64,000 nucleotides of DNA from the NCBI GenBank assembly GCA_013151235.1, contig JAADIO010000048.1, forward strand, positions 26,772 through 90,771. The letters run 5' to 3'. Numbering within the stretch: position 1 is the stretch's first letter; the number at the start of each line of letters is the position of its first letter. A program made the position numbers and the translations under genes. The stretch comes from Deltaproteobacteria bacterium. Its GTDB lineage: Bacteria; CG2-30-53-67. Shown here piece after piece: positions 35,320 through 43,346 of this stretch. Under the pieces are notes generated by a model. That model was not told where the DNA came from. It did no database searches and worked only from the letters and a program-made list of their open reading frames with translations.

Positions 35320-35763
35320 TTAGATCTGATACATATCCCGGGAAAGACTCTCCCGCTTTTTTTCTCGCTCCGCAACATCTTCCAGAGTGATTGATTTCAG
35401 ATGATTCACGATCTTCTCATTGACTTCGCCCCAGATATCACGGGTCACACACCGGTCCGACCGTTGGCAGAAAGAGCGGTCTGCCACACACTCCGTCAAG
35501 CTGAAGGCGCCTTCCAGCACGGTGATAATCGTGTAGAGATCAATTTCAGCGGGTGACCTTGCCAGGTGATAACCGCCGTGCGGCCCCCGGGTACTCTTGA
35601 CCAGACCGCCGACCCGCAAGGGAGTGACCAACTGCTCCAGATACTTCACGGAGATTTCCTGCCGTTTCGAAACCTCTCGAAGGAGGATCGGGCCTTCTCC
35701 GAAATGAAGTGCAAGATCGAGCATGAATCGTGTGCCGTATCGTCCCCGTGTTGAAAGTTTCAA
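35320..35763 (-). CDS. Rrf2-family regulator (IscR/CymR-like)
   Basis: 147 aa. Winged helix MKLSTRGRYGTRFMLDLA, EISVKYLEQLVTPL and GPHGGYHLARSP. Three cysteines (Cys92, Cys99, Cys105) at nearly the IscR positions suggest an Fe-S cluster sensor, although the spacing is CX6CX5C rather than CX5CX5C. The TTG start (35763) follows GAGGG. It heads the sulfur operon and probably autoregulates from the promoter just upstream. Confidence 0.88.
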   Translation of the reverse strand: MKLSTRGRYGTRFMLDLALHFGEGPILLREVSKRQEISVKYLEQLVTPLRVGGLVKSTRGPHGGYHLARSPAEIDLYTIITVLEGAFSLTECVADRSFCQRSDRCVTRDIWGEVNEKIVNHLKSITLEDVAEREKKRESLSRDMYQI

Positions 35764-35813
35764 TGGTCCAGGCCCTCTTAGTAGCTTATTATCCCTATCT
35801 GTTTAGTCAAGTT

Positions 35814-35842
35814 AAGATACTCGAAATAAAAAAGGGTGTCAA
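35814..35842 (-). promoter_or_regulatory. Promoter of the sulfur operon
   Basis: On the minus strand TTGACA (35842-35837), a 17-bp spacer, TATCTT (35819-35814). An inverted repeat TATCT/AGATA (35796-35819) overlaps the -10 and start region, a fitting place for an Rrf2 operator, though the match is short. Confidence 0.65.
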
Positions 35843-35861
35843 GCAATTTTTTTAAGAAAAT

Positions 35862-36428
35862 TTAAAGAATAATCTGATCGAGGGGACGTTTCGGCACATG
35901 GTGTACGTCCGTCTCATCCCGCCAGTAGCGGATATTCCCATCAGCCCCGACCTCCTCGATGACCACTTTTTCCTTCGGCCTGCCGATGGCCAGGACCAGA
36001 AGAATTTTGTAGCGATCCGGAATTTCCAGGGATGCCCGCAGTTTCTCCCGCCGGATCGAGCCGATCATGCAGCCGCCCAACCCCTTTTCCACGGCTCCGA
36101 GGAGAATCGTCTGGGCTGCAATCCCGTGATCACATCCGAAGTCCTTGACGATATTCGTATCCCCCAGGATGACGATATAGGCCGCCGGTCGTTCCCCCGG
36201 CGCCGGTCCTTTCCACTCTTTGAGATAACCGGCCCAGGCAAGATGGGGGAAGATCCGGGCGTTTTGTTCCGGCTCGCAGGAAAGAAGATATTTCAGGGGT
36301 TGCAGATTGGCCGCCGCAGCGCTGTGACGCGCCAGGTCGACCAGTTTTCGCAAGGCCTGCATGGAAACGGTCTCCCCTTCATAAAAACGGCGATAACTTC
36401 GGTTCCGGTATACCAGATCCTTGAACAT
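35862..36428 (-). CDS. Nitroreductase-family flavoprotein
   Basis: 188 aa. N-terminal FMN-binding motif YRNRSYRRFYEG, then RHSAAAANLQPLKYLLS, DHGIAAQTILLGAVEKGLGG and a typical C-terminal VLAIGRPKEKVVIEE. It is an FMN-dependent NAD(P)H oxidoreductase of the short nitroreductase type. Its substrate cannot be told. The ATG at 36428 follows GGGAGGAATAAGG. It is transcribed leftward. The gap to the Rrf2 promoter is only about 20 bp, so transcripts may read through the sulfur operon. Confidence 0.88.
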   Translation of the reverse strand: MFKDLVYRNRSYRRFYEGETVSMQALRKLVDLARHSAAAANLQPLKYLLSCEPEQNARIFPHLAWAGYLKEWKGPAPGERPAAYIVILGDTNIVKDFGCDHGIAAQTILLGAVEKGLGGCMIGSIRREKLRASLEIPDRYKILLVLAIGRPKEKVVIEEVGADGNIRYWRDETDVHHVPKRPLDQIIL

Positions 36429-36510
36429 CCTTATTCCTCCCTTCTTGGTCAAACTGATAACAGCTCATGATTATAAAGCAGGTGTTCCGAATTGTCACCC
36501 CAACAATTTT

Positions 36511-36689
36511 GATGAAGTCGTAAAAAGTCGTTTTCAGGATTCCGTTCATGGTTCGACAAGCTTCCGAGCATGGTGAGCTTGCCGAACCACACGAACGGAA
36601 TATCAATTACTTACACCGTTCGCCCTGAGCACGCCTGTCCTGAGCCGGTCGAAGGGTCGAAGGGCTTCGTGACTTTTTACGACACCATC
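36511..36689. mobile_element. MITE-like element with 6-bp target duplication
   Basis: 179 bp flanked by direct repeats AATTTT (36505-36510 and 36690-36695). The terminal inverted repeats are GATGAAGTCGTAAAAAGTC and, read inward from the other end, GATGGTGTCGTAAAAAGTC. Inside is a second palindrome (TTCCGTTC at 36540 with GAACGGAA at 36593) enclosing GGTTCGACAAGCTT. A CGCCCTGAGC...GGTCGAAGGG segment follows at about 36620-36660, a motif I recall as widespread in intergenic DNA of environmental bacteria. No coding capacity. It occupies the 475-bp gap between the nitroreductase and dGTPase genes. The rest of the gap shows nothing clear. Confidence 0.82.
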
Positions 36690-36903
36690 AATTTTCAGGG
36701 CAGGCGCAGAAGTGCAAACAGCTTATAACGGCGAATGGCTCATTTTGCGGGATCCTCTGTCGGAGCGGTTCGTATGATTTTATCTGTGGCCGGTTCGGCG
36801 CTGACTTCCGGGCGGCTGCAATTTCTTTTCTTCCCGGGATGGATCTGGTAAGATAAAACAATTTTTTTTGACGAAAGTTGTGGGGAAAGGGCGGAAATCC
36901 AGG

Positions 36904-38256
36904 ATGAAACCTTCAGAGACAATTCAGGTTCCGGTTATTTGCGACAAAGAGTATCTCCACCAGCTCGAAGAAGATCGTCTGGCGGTCTATGCCATGAAGA
37001 GCCGTCGGGCCACCCGGAGGCATCGGATTCCCGCGGAAGGTCGCAGTCACGACTACCGGACCGAGTTCCAGCGTGATCGGGACAGGATTCTCCACTCCCG
37101 GGCCTTCCGGCGCCTGAAACACAAGACGCAGGTTTTTCTCGCCACCGAAGGGGATCATCAGCGGACCCGGTTGACCCATACCCTGGAGGTTGCCCAGGTG
37201 GCCCGGACCCTTTGCCGGGCACTGTCGTTGAACGAGGACCTGGCGGAGGCCATCGCCCTGGGGCATGATCTCGGCCACACCCCCTTCGGACATATTGGTG
37301 AGGCGGTGCTCCACAAGATCATGTCCGGGCAGGATTCCCTGGAAGGGCTGCTGGACATCAAGGTCTCAGCGAACACCGGAGGGTTCCGGCACAATTTTCA
37401 GAGTCTTCGTGTTGTTGATTTGCTGGAGAAACGGTACAAAGGGGAGGGGCTTAATCTGACCGATGAGACCCGATTGGGAATTGTCAGGCATACGTCGCTT
37501 CCTTCCGATGTGACTTACCAGCCTTTTCAAGCGCAACTCTTCACCCTGGACAGCCCCCCGTTTCTCGAAGCCCAGATTGTAGCCCTGTCCGACGAAATCG
37601 CCCAGCAGACACACGACATGGAAGATGGTCTCCGGACGGGGCTGGTCAACCTGGAGCGGTTGGAGAAGCTGGAACTGATCGAAGAAGTAATTCGGCGGAT
37701 TGCGGTGGACTATTCCGATTCTCATCGTTCCTTCCATAAACAGAACATGCTCGTTCGGGGAACGATCCATTTCCTGGTTACGGACATCCTCCTTCAGACG
37801 GGCAGGAGGATTCGGGCCTGGATCAAAAAAGAAGGGATCCGTTCCTCTCAGGATTTTTACAAGAAGATCGGGGACCTTCCGCCCGATCTGGTTGCCTTCT
37901 CTCCCAGGGGGAAGAAACTCTACGGAGGGCTGAAAAACTTTGTCTACCGGGAGATCATCAACAGTTATCGGGTCAACCGAATGGATGGCCGGGCGATCCA
38001 TTTTCTGCGGAGTCTCTTTATGGCCTATTACGTTAATCCTCGGCAGCTTCAGGACTGGGCATTGTTGCGTTATGCACAAGACCGAAATGAATCCTACCTG
38101 CGGGACATTCCCTTAACGCAGGTAGAGAAGAAGATACGGGCATTGCAGAAAGAACCTTCCTTTCTGCGTCTTCTTTGTGATCATGTCGCCGGCATGAGTG
38201 ACCGCTTTGCCATGGAAGAGTACCGGAAACTTTATCTGCCGAACATGCAGGGATAG
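36904..38256 (+). CDS. dgt: Deoxyguanosinetriphosphate triphosphohydrolase-like protein
   Basis: 450 aa HD-superfamily dNTPase that releases triphosphate from dNTPs. Motifs in order: YRTEFQRDRDRILHSRAFRR, LKHKTQVF, the first metal His in RLTHTLEV, HD in LGHDLGHTPFGHIGE, and the distal Asp in IVALSDEIAQQTHDMEDG. The start at ATG 36904 is uncertain. A TTG 36 bp upstream is open too. Neighbours give no further clue. The length suits the longer bacterial dgt class. Confidence 0.9.
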   Translation: MKPSETIQVPVICDKEYLHQLEEDRLAVYAMKSRRATRRHRIPAEGRSHDYRTEFQRDRDRILHSRAFRRLKHKTQVFLATEGDHQRTRLTHTLEVAQVARTLCRALSLNEDLAEAIALGHDLGHTPFGHIGEAVLHKIMSGQDSLEGLLDIKVSANTGGFRHNFQSLRVVDLLEKRYKGEGLNLTDETRLGIVRHTSLPSDVTYQPFQAQLFTLDSPPFLEAQIVALSDEIAQQTHDMEDGLRTGLVNLERLEKLELIEEVIRRIAVDYSDSHRSFHKQNMLVRGTIHFLVTDILLQTGRRIRAWIKKEGIRSSQDFYKKIGDLPPDLVAFSPRGKKLYGGLKNFVYREIINSYRVNRMDGRAIHFLRSLFMAYYVNPRQLQDWALLRYAQDRNESYLRDIPLTQVEKKIRALQKEPSFLRLLCDHVAGMSDRFAMEEYRKLYLPNMQG

Positions 38257-38398
38257 GAATGATTCGGTCTGATGAGCGTACAAGTACAACGCGGAGAGCA
38301 GGCGGCAAACCGTGTCTGAAGAAGAGAACCTGAATATGAACATCCCCTTTTCCACATGTATGGATCCCGGCAATGCGTTGATGGGACCGTGTGGGCAC

Positions 38399-38893
38399 TT
38401 ATTCAGCGGCGGGGGTCTGTTTCCCGTCTTTGCCGTCCGGGGTTTTGACGACCACCCGTTCCGTGGTAAAGGGTCCCCAGGTCCGGTCGAGGATATCCTT
38501 CCAGGTGCCTTTCATCTTGTTGCCCTGAACCTCGGCATCAAAGGCATAGCTGCGGCCGGTGCGAAAATTGCTTCCGTTGGCGGTCGCCGTAAAGGTCAGC
38601 CGGCTACCGATCAGTTTGGCGTCGGAGATGATTGCATGCTCGAAAGTCCCGTCTTTGGAGGTAATCGTTCCCCAGACCAACCCATTTTTCTGCTGGTTCA
38701 ATTGGAGAGAAAAAACAGCATTGGGCGTTCCGGTTTGCTGTGCAGCTCCCTTCCAGATTCCCTGGATGTTGTCGGTGCCGGTTCCATCCGCTTTTTTATG
38801 TTTGGCCGGTTTGCTGCATCCGATTGCAGCAGTCAGCAACACACAAAAGACAAGAATCACGAGTTTCTTCAGCCGGTTTGATGAGATATCCAT
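38399..38893 (-). CDS. Hypothetical lipoprotein
   Basis: 164 aa. Signal peptide LKKLVILVFCVLLTAAIGC with a lipobox-like Cys26, so probably a periplasmic-facing lipoprotein. The mature part is rich in beta-strand patterns (GIWKGAAQQTGTPNAVFSLQ, WGTITSKDGTFEHA), like small lipocalin- or calycin-like domains of unknown role. I do not recognise a named family. Its 5' end faces glgP and shares the intergenic region. The terminal region (DGKDGKQTPAAE) is low complexity. Confidence 0.65.
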   Translation of the reverse strand: MDISSNRLKKLVILVFCVLLTAAIGCSKPAKHKKADGTGTDNIQGIWKGAAQQTGTPNAVFSLQLNQQKNGLVWGTITSKDGTFEHAIISDAKLIGSRLTFTATANGSNFRTGRSYAFDAEVQGNKMKGTWKDILDRTWGPFTTERVVVKTPDGKDGKQTPAAE

Positions 38894-38911
38894 GTTCTTT
38901 TTTAAACCTCC

Positions 38912-38939
38912 TTGACCATCTTCGAAATTAAGTTATAGA
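38912..38939 (+). promoter_or_regulatory. Probable promoter for glgP
   Basis: TTGACC (38912-38917), a 16-bp spacer, TATAGA (38934-38939), giving a leader of about 72 nt to the ATG at 39018. The -35 overlaps the leader of the divergent lipoprotein gene. Confidence 0.5.
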
Positions 38940-39017
38940 ATGTAAGTTACTGAACGATACTGGTTCATTTCCTGAAAATCAAGAAGAAAATTATCCGGCA
39001 CTGAATGGGGAAATGGA

Positions 39018-40808
39018 ATGACTCTGGAAAGCGAAAAAATAGAAGAGATGAATGATTATTTTGTCAAGATTGCCTACTTCAGTATGGAAGTAGGGTTGGA
39101 GGAGGATGTGCCTACCTACAGCGGGGGGCTGGGGATTCTGGCGGGGGATACGTTGAAATCCTGTGCGGATCTGCATCTTCCGGTCGTGGGAATGACCCTT
39201 CTGCAGGGAAAAGGTTATTTCATCCAGAAGCTGGACGCAAAGGGTAACCAGAGTGAGGAACCGGTGAACTGGGACCCCTCTTTTTCGATGAAACAGTTGC
39301 CTTACAGAGTCAAGGTCCGGATCGGCGGCCGGGAGGTCGCAATCCAGGCCTGGCGCTACATGATCCGGGGGGAAACGGATGCCGCCGTTCCGGTCTATTT
39401 TTTAGACACCAATGTGGAAGACAATCATCCCGAGGATCGTGAGATTACCTCCTACCTTTATGGGGGGGACCATGCCTACCGGTTCAAACAGGAAATCGTT
39501 CTGGGGATCGGCGGAGTACGGATGTTGCGGGCCATGGGATATGACCGCCTGACCACCTATCACATGAACGAAGGCCATGCGAGTCTTTTGACCCTTGAGC
39601 TGTTGCGTGAGAACGAAAAGTCCCCGGAAGCGGTCTGGTTTGAACAGGCGCGGTGGGACCCGGAGTCCGTCAAAGATCTCTGTGTTTTTACGACCCACAC
39701 TCCGGTGCCGGCGGGGCATGACCGTTTTGAGAATGACCTGGTCAAGAAACTGCTCGGGGAGAAGAAGGAAAACCTGCAGGGGGAGGAGGACCCCTATCTC
39801 ATTCACAAGATCCCCTTTGAGGTCGTCGATAATCTGAGCGGCAAGGGGAAATTCAATATGACACTTCTGGCGCTGAACCTGAGCCGCTATGCCAACGGGG
39901 TGGCCAAGAAGCATGGACAGGTGTCGAAAGAAATGTTTCCGGAATATGAGATCGATTCCATCACGAACGGTGTCCATGTACGGACCTGGATGTCAAAGGA
40001 GTTCCAGGCACTCATGGATAAGTATGTCCGGGGATGGAAGACCGACTCTTTCATGCTGCGCCAGGCCATGGGGATCCCTCCGGAGGAGGTCTGGACGGCC
40101 CATCAGCAGTGCAAGAAAAAACTCTTCGATTATATTCACCGGACGACCGGTGTCGATCTGGATCCGGAGGTGCTGACCATTGGTTTCGCTCGCCGGGCGG
40201 CCGCCTACAAACGGGGGGACTTGCTCTTCCGGGATATTAAACGGCTGAAAGAAATCCTGGAGAAGGCGGGGAAATTTCAGTTGGTTTATGCCGGGAAGGC
40301 CCATCCCAGGGATGAACCGGGCAAGGCCCTGATTCGGAAAATCATTCAGCATAGTCATGAACTGGCCGACACGATTCCTATCGTCTATCTGGAGAACTAC
40401 GACTTTGCACTGGGAAGATTGTTGACCTCCGGCGTGGATGTCTGGCTTAACAACCCGAAACGCCCTCAGGAGGCCTCCGGGACCAGCGGGATGAAGGCGA
40501 CCCTGAACGGAGTCATCAATTTCAGCGTACTCGACGGCTGGTGGATCGAAGGACATCGTGAAGGGATTACCGGCTGGTCGATCGGCCCGAGGCCGTCCAG
40601 CGTTCCACCGGGGGCCGATACGGATGCCCTGGATGTACAGGACCTTTATGAAAAACTGGAAGAGGTGATTTTGCCCACCTATTACCACAAACGGGAAGAC
40701 TGGATCGGGATCATGCTCAACGGGATCAGTCTGAACGGATCTTTCTTTAACACCAACCGGATGATGTTGCAGTATGTTTCCAGCGCCTACCTGAGAAGAC
40801 TGGGCTGA
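39018..40808 (+). CDS. glgP: Alpha-glucan phosphorylase, short type (GT35)
   Basis: 596 aa. It releases glucose 1-phosphate from alpha-1,4-glucans using PLP as acid-base catalyst. The PLP Lys493 is in GTSGMKATLNG. Other family marks are YFSMEVGLEEDVPTYSGGLG at the N-terminus and FTTHTPVPAGHDRF. It belongs to the shorter bacterial and archaeal phosphorylases (about 550-720 aa), not the 800-residue animal or E. coli type. No glycogen-synthesis genes are nearby. It is 15 bp upstream of the MetE-like gene. Confidence 0.93.
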   Translation: MTLESEKIEEMNDYFVKIAYFSMEVGLEEDVPTYSGGLGILAGDTLKSCADLHLPVVGMTLLQGKGYFIQKLDAKGNQSEEPVNWDPSFSMKQLPYRVKVRIGGREVAIQAWRYMIRGETDAAVPVYFLDTNVEDNHPEDREITSYLYGGDHAYRFKQEIVLGIGGVRMLRAMGYDRLTTYHMNEGHASLLTLELLRENEKSPEAVWFEQARWDPESVKDLCVFTTHTPVPAGHDRFENDLVKKLLGEKKENLQGEEDPYLIHKIPFEVVDNLSGKGKFNMTLLALNLSRYANGVAKKHGQVSKEMFPEYEIDSITNGVHVRTWMSKEFQALMDKYVRGWKTDSFMLRQAMGIPPEEVWTAHQQCKKKLFDYIHRTTGVDLDPEVLTIGFARRAAAYKRGDLLFRDIKRLKEILEKAGKFQLVYAGKAHPRDEPGKALIRKIIQHSHELADTIPIVYLENYDFALGRLLTSGVDVWLNNPKRPQEASGTSGMKATLNGVINFSVLDGWWIEGHREGITGWSIGPRPSSVPPGADTDALDVQDLYEKLEEVILPTYYHKREDWIGIMLNGISLNGSFFNTNRMMLQYVSSAYLRRLG

Positions 40809-40823
40809 CCGGAGGAGGACCGT

Positions 40824-41876
40824 ATGAATTTTTCAGGCCGTTGTCTGGGGACCGGCATCGGCAGTCTCCCTTTTACCGATGTACAAAAGGCGTGTGCGAT
40901 CGTCCGGGAGCATCTTCCCGAGATCCCTTTCTGGCCGCAGCTTCCGAAACTCGGTTTTCGGGAGCAGATGGTCCCGCAGTATTCCGAGGCCTTCCCCGGC
41001 ATCGTCATCGACCTGGAGAGAGAAAAGATTTCCGTGGATTCCAATCGGGCGTTGGCGGAGCTGGAACGCTTCTATGAAAAGGAAATGGCGGGGGAGGCGG
41101 ATCACTTCCGGCTCTCCCCGGACTATGCCGCAGGTTTGACCCCCTTTATCGAGGGGCTGCGGGAGGAACGACCGTCGGAGCTGATCTGTACCAAGGGGCA
41201 TGTCACCGGTCCGGTAACCTTCGGATTCTCCGTAAAGGACGAAGAGGGGAGGGCGATCTTTTACGATCCCAACCTGCAGGATGCCGTCGTCCGCCTGATC
41301 GCCATGAAGGCGCTCTACCAGATTGAACGGCTCAGGGAATTCCATGTACCCACGATCATCTTTATGGATGAGCCCTATATGGCGGCCTTCGGGACCACGG
41401 GGATGAACGTCGGCCGGGAGGAGGTCGTGCAGTCTCTCAACGGAGTGGTGAAACGGATTGGTGATGCGGGCGGGATTGCCGGGGTTCACTGCTGCGGAAA
41501 TACCGACTGGTCCCTCCTTTTTGAAACGGATGTTGATATCGTAAATTTCGATGCCTATGATTTCATGGACCGGATGGCCCTCTACCCCGAAGCGGTCAAG
41601 GCCTTCTTGAACAGGGGGGGCAATCTTGCCTGGGGGATCGTGCCCACCTCTGCGGCCGTTCGGGAAGAGACGGCTGAATCCCTTGCAGGTCGGTTCCGGA
41701 ATGGGTATGACAAACTGGTTTCTCTCGGTGTCGATGCCCGACGATTACGGACCCAATGTCTGGTGACGCCGGCCTGCGGATTGGGGAGCCTCTCCGAAGC
41801 GGATGCCCTCCGGGCCCTCGGCCTCGTCCGGGATCTTTCCCTGCATCTCCGGTCGGAGTTCGGATCGGCGGGGTAG
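40824..41876 (+). CDS. Core-MetE-like methyltransferase (methionine synthase-related)
   Basis: 350 aa, corresponding to the C-terminal catalytic half of cobalamin-independent methionine synthase. The zinc ligands can be picked out: His222 and Cys223/Cys224 in GVHCCGN, and Cys318 in TPACGLG. The substrate-side Asp/Glu is in IFMDEPY. Short core-MetE proteins do not use folylpolyglutamate alone and may take methyl groups from corrinoid or other donors. Whether this one makes methionine is unproven. A diverged copy of its last ~16 codons occurs at 44572-44619, past an inserted island. Confidence 0.82.
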   Translation: MNFSGRCLGTGIGSLPFTDVQKACAIVREHLPEIPFWPQLPKLGFREQMVPQYSEAFPGIVIDLEREKISVDSNRALAELERFYEKEMAGEADHFRLSPDYAAGLTPFIEGLREERPSELICTKGHVTGPVTFGFSVKDEEGRAIFYDPNLQDAVVRLIAMKALYQIERLREFHVPTIIFMDEPYMAAFGTTGMNVGREEVVQSLNGVVKRIGDAGGIAGVHCCGNTDWSLLFETDVDIVNFDAYDFMDRMALYPEAVKAFLNRGGNLAWGIVPTSAAVREETAESLAGRFRNGYDKLVSLGVDARRLRTQCLVTPACGLGSLSEADALRALGLVRDLSLHLRSEFGSAG

Positions 41877-41906
41877 GGGGGGGTATAAAGTCAAGGTCAA
41901 GAGCAA

Positions 41907-41927
41907 TTCACCACGGAGCACACAGAG
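41907..41927 (+). repeat. Short periodic intergenic repeat (ttcaccacggag type)
   Basis: TTCACCACGGAGCACACAG followed by AG, in the 130 bp between the MetE-like stop and the deleted RAYT element. It relates to the nuoD-nuoE repeat at 11446. The remainder of 41877-42006 shows no gene. Confidence 0.5.
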
Positions 41928-42006
41928 TTCGAGCGAGAGGTTGGCCTCCCCGCCGACGATTGAGAGCCCTTAACCATAGCGTGCACACGGATTGCCTACG
42001 TGCTTA

Positions 42007-42279
42007 AAAATAGGGACAGCGACCATTATTATTGACAGCTTTTGGGAAATATGATACATCTTTTTCATGCCAAGAATAGCAAGAGCCGCAGCCCAGGGAT
42101 ATCCACATCATGTTACACAGCGAGGCAACGACCGTCAGACGGTATTTGAGGATGATGAAGATTTCCTTGTGGCAGCGATGCATTTATTCGGAAGATAGGA
42201 AAGACGGTTGGCCGAGACTTAATGGCGAGGGGGAGGGGTAGACCACGAAAAGGCAAATAATGGTCGCTGTCCCTATTTT
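42007..42279 (+). mobile_element. Deleted RAYT element with perfect 24-bp inverted repeats
   Basis: 273 bp bounded by exact 24-bp inverted repeats (42007-42030 and 42256-42279; core AGGGACAGCGACCATTATT). Inside is only the start of a transposase reading frame and, in another frame, its basic tail. It is an internal-deletion, non-autonomous derivative. The intact RAYT at 43580 has different ends (GGGGTCAGACTTTG), so it is not the parent. Between 42280 and 42386 I see nothing except the ribosome site of the next gene. Confidence 0.85.
42067..42198 (+). pseudogene. RAYT (Y1 transposase) N-terminal fragment
   Basis: 43 codons beginning MPRIARAAAQGYPHHVTQRG, the standard start of a REP-associated tyrosine transposase, running into a stop at 42196. 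A basic C-terminal tail (ARGRGRPRKGK) of the same family follows in a different frame up to about 42257. The HUH and tyrosine motifs are deleted. Non-functional. Confidence 0.85.
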
Positions 42280-42386
42280 ATGCCCCTGTACGTTGGGAGA
42301 CTGAGGTATTAGCAAACTGTGCTGCCCCAGGCGTTACAGCGGGGTAACGGAAAGTGCCTTCTTGAAAATCTATAACCGGAGAGATT

Positions 42387-43346
42387 ATGAAAAATAATTT
42401 GAAGTCATTGAGCCATCAGTTGACCGATCAAATCAATGCACAACGAGGGGGCGGCGGAAAATGGCCGTCGCATTTCGATTATACGGTTGACCTTGAGAAC
42501 CGCCGGATCACCCTGGATGCTCGCAAAAAAATCAATAAGTCGGGTTACCGCTGCTTAGACTCCTGGGGTATGGCTCTTTTTCACTATGTATGCAATGACC
42601 AGCATCAAGAGATCAGGGAAATCCGGTTTTGTATCAACAAGAATGGATCAGCACGGGAACCGAATACCGAGGCCTTCAAACGAAGGGTTTCGTTTCTTTC
42701 CATCAATAACGAGGAGATTGATTTCAGGGTCATTCATAATCACCGTCAGATCGGTCTCTACTCCAGGAAAGAGCTTTTTGAGAGGCCGGCGAATGAAAAG
42801 ATACACACTGTCTTGAACAAGAGAGGAGATGATGACAGGGGAGAGCGGATTGAAAAAGATTTCCAGACTTTCTTGTTCGGGAAAGGTCTCAAAACCAGAA
42901 CGAATGACCGGCTTGCAATATTGGGGGAGCATTTCTTCCTGTTAAAGAAGAAAAAGTATGGGGTTCTGAGGGAGTTCCCGACGGGCGTATTCCTGGACAG
43001 CGTTTCCAAGCTCAACATGATCATGCCCACTGAATTTGTCGATATCGTGACGCTCAACCGCAGAGGATATTTGTCTGTGATCGAATTGAAATTGGACGAT
43101 GTGAAATTGGAAGTCATGTCGCAACTGTTGGACTATGCGCTCTATTTCGCTTGTTACAGAAAGGAAATTCTGAAGCTCCTGGGAAAATATTCAGAGATCA
43201 GACCGAAGAGAAAGATGATCATGTGCTATGTGGTAAACAATCGGTTCCATCCACGGTTCGATGACGTCTTTCGCTATTACAGCACCAAAAACAAATCCTA
43301 CAGCTTCAGAATCTTTAAGGTCGTATTGGGAGACACATGTGAGTGA
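42387..43346 (+). CDS. Hypothetical protein with PD-(D/E)XK nuclease-like C-terminal domain
   Basis: 319 aa, no membrane segment. The N-terminal half (HFDYTVDLENRRITLDARKK) is unfamiliar. The C-terminal half shows a restriction-nuclease-like core: Glu in LREFPTGVF, Asp219 in FVDIVTLNRRG, then Glu233-Leu-Lys235 in LSVIELKLDD, followed by the helix VMSQLLDYALYF. This D-x13-ExK arrangement fits PD-(D/E)XK folds of NucS- or restriction-type enzymes. The gene lies in an island between two transposase elements, overlaps a small gene, and has lower GC than its surroundings, so an acquired defence-related role is possible. ATG behind GGAGAG. Confidence 0.6.
   Translation: MKNNLKSLSHQLTDQINAQRGGGGKWPSHFDYTVDLENRRITLDARKKINKSGYRCLDSWGMALFHYVCNDQHQEIREIRFCINKNGSAREPNTEAFKRRVSFLSINNEEIDFRVIHNHRQIGLYSRKELFERPANEKIHTVLNKRGDDDRGERIEKDFQTFLFGKGLKTRTNDRLAILGEHFFLLKKKKYGVLREFPTGVFLDSVSKLNMIMPTEFVDIVTLNRRGYLSVIELKLDDVKLEVMSQLLDYALYFACYRKEILKLLGKYSEIRPKRKMIMCYVVNNRFHPRFDDVFRYYSTKNKSYSFRIFKVVLGDTCE

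Noticed and set aside
36511-36689. Possible CRISPR or tandem array from repeated GGTTCGACAAGCTT-like motifs
   Set aside because: The motifs are inverted, not regularly spaced direct repeats, and there are no spacers. A MITE-like element explains them.
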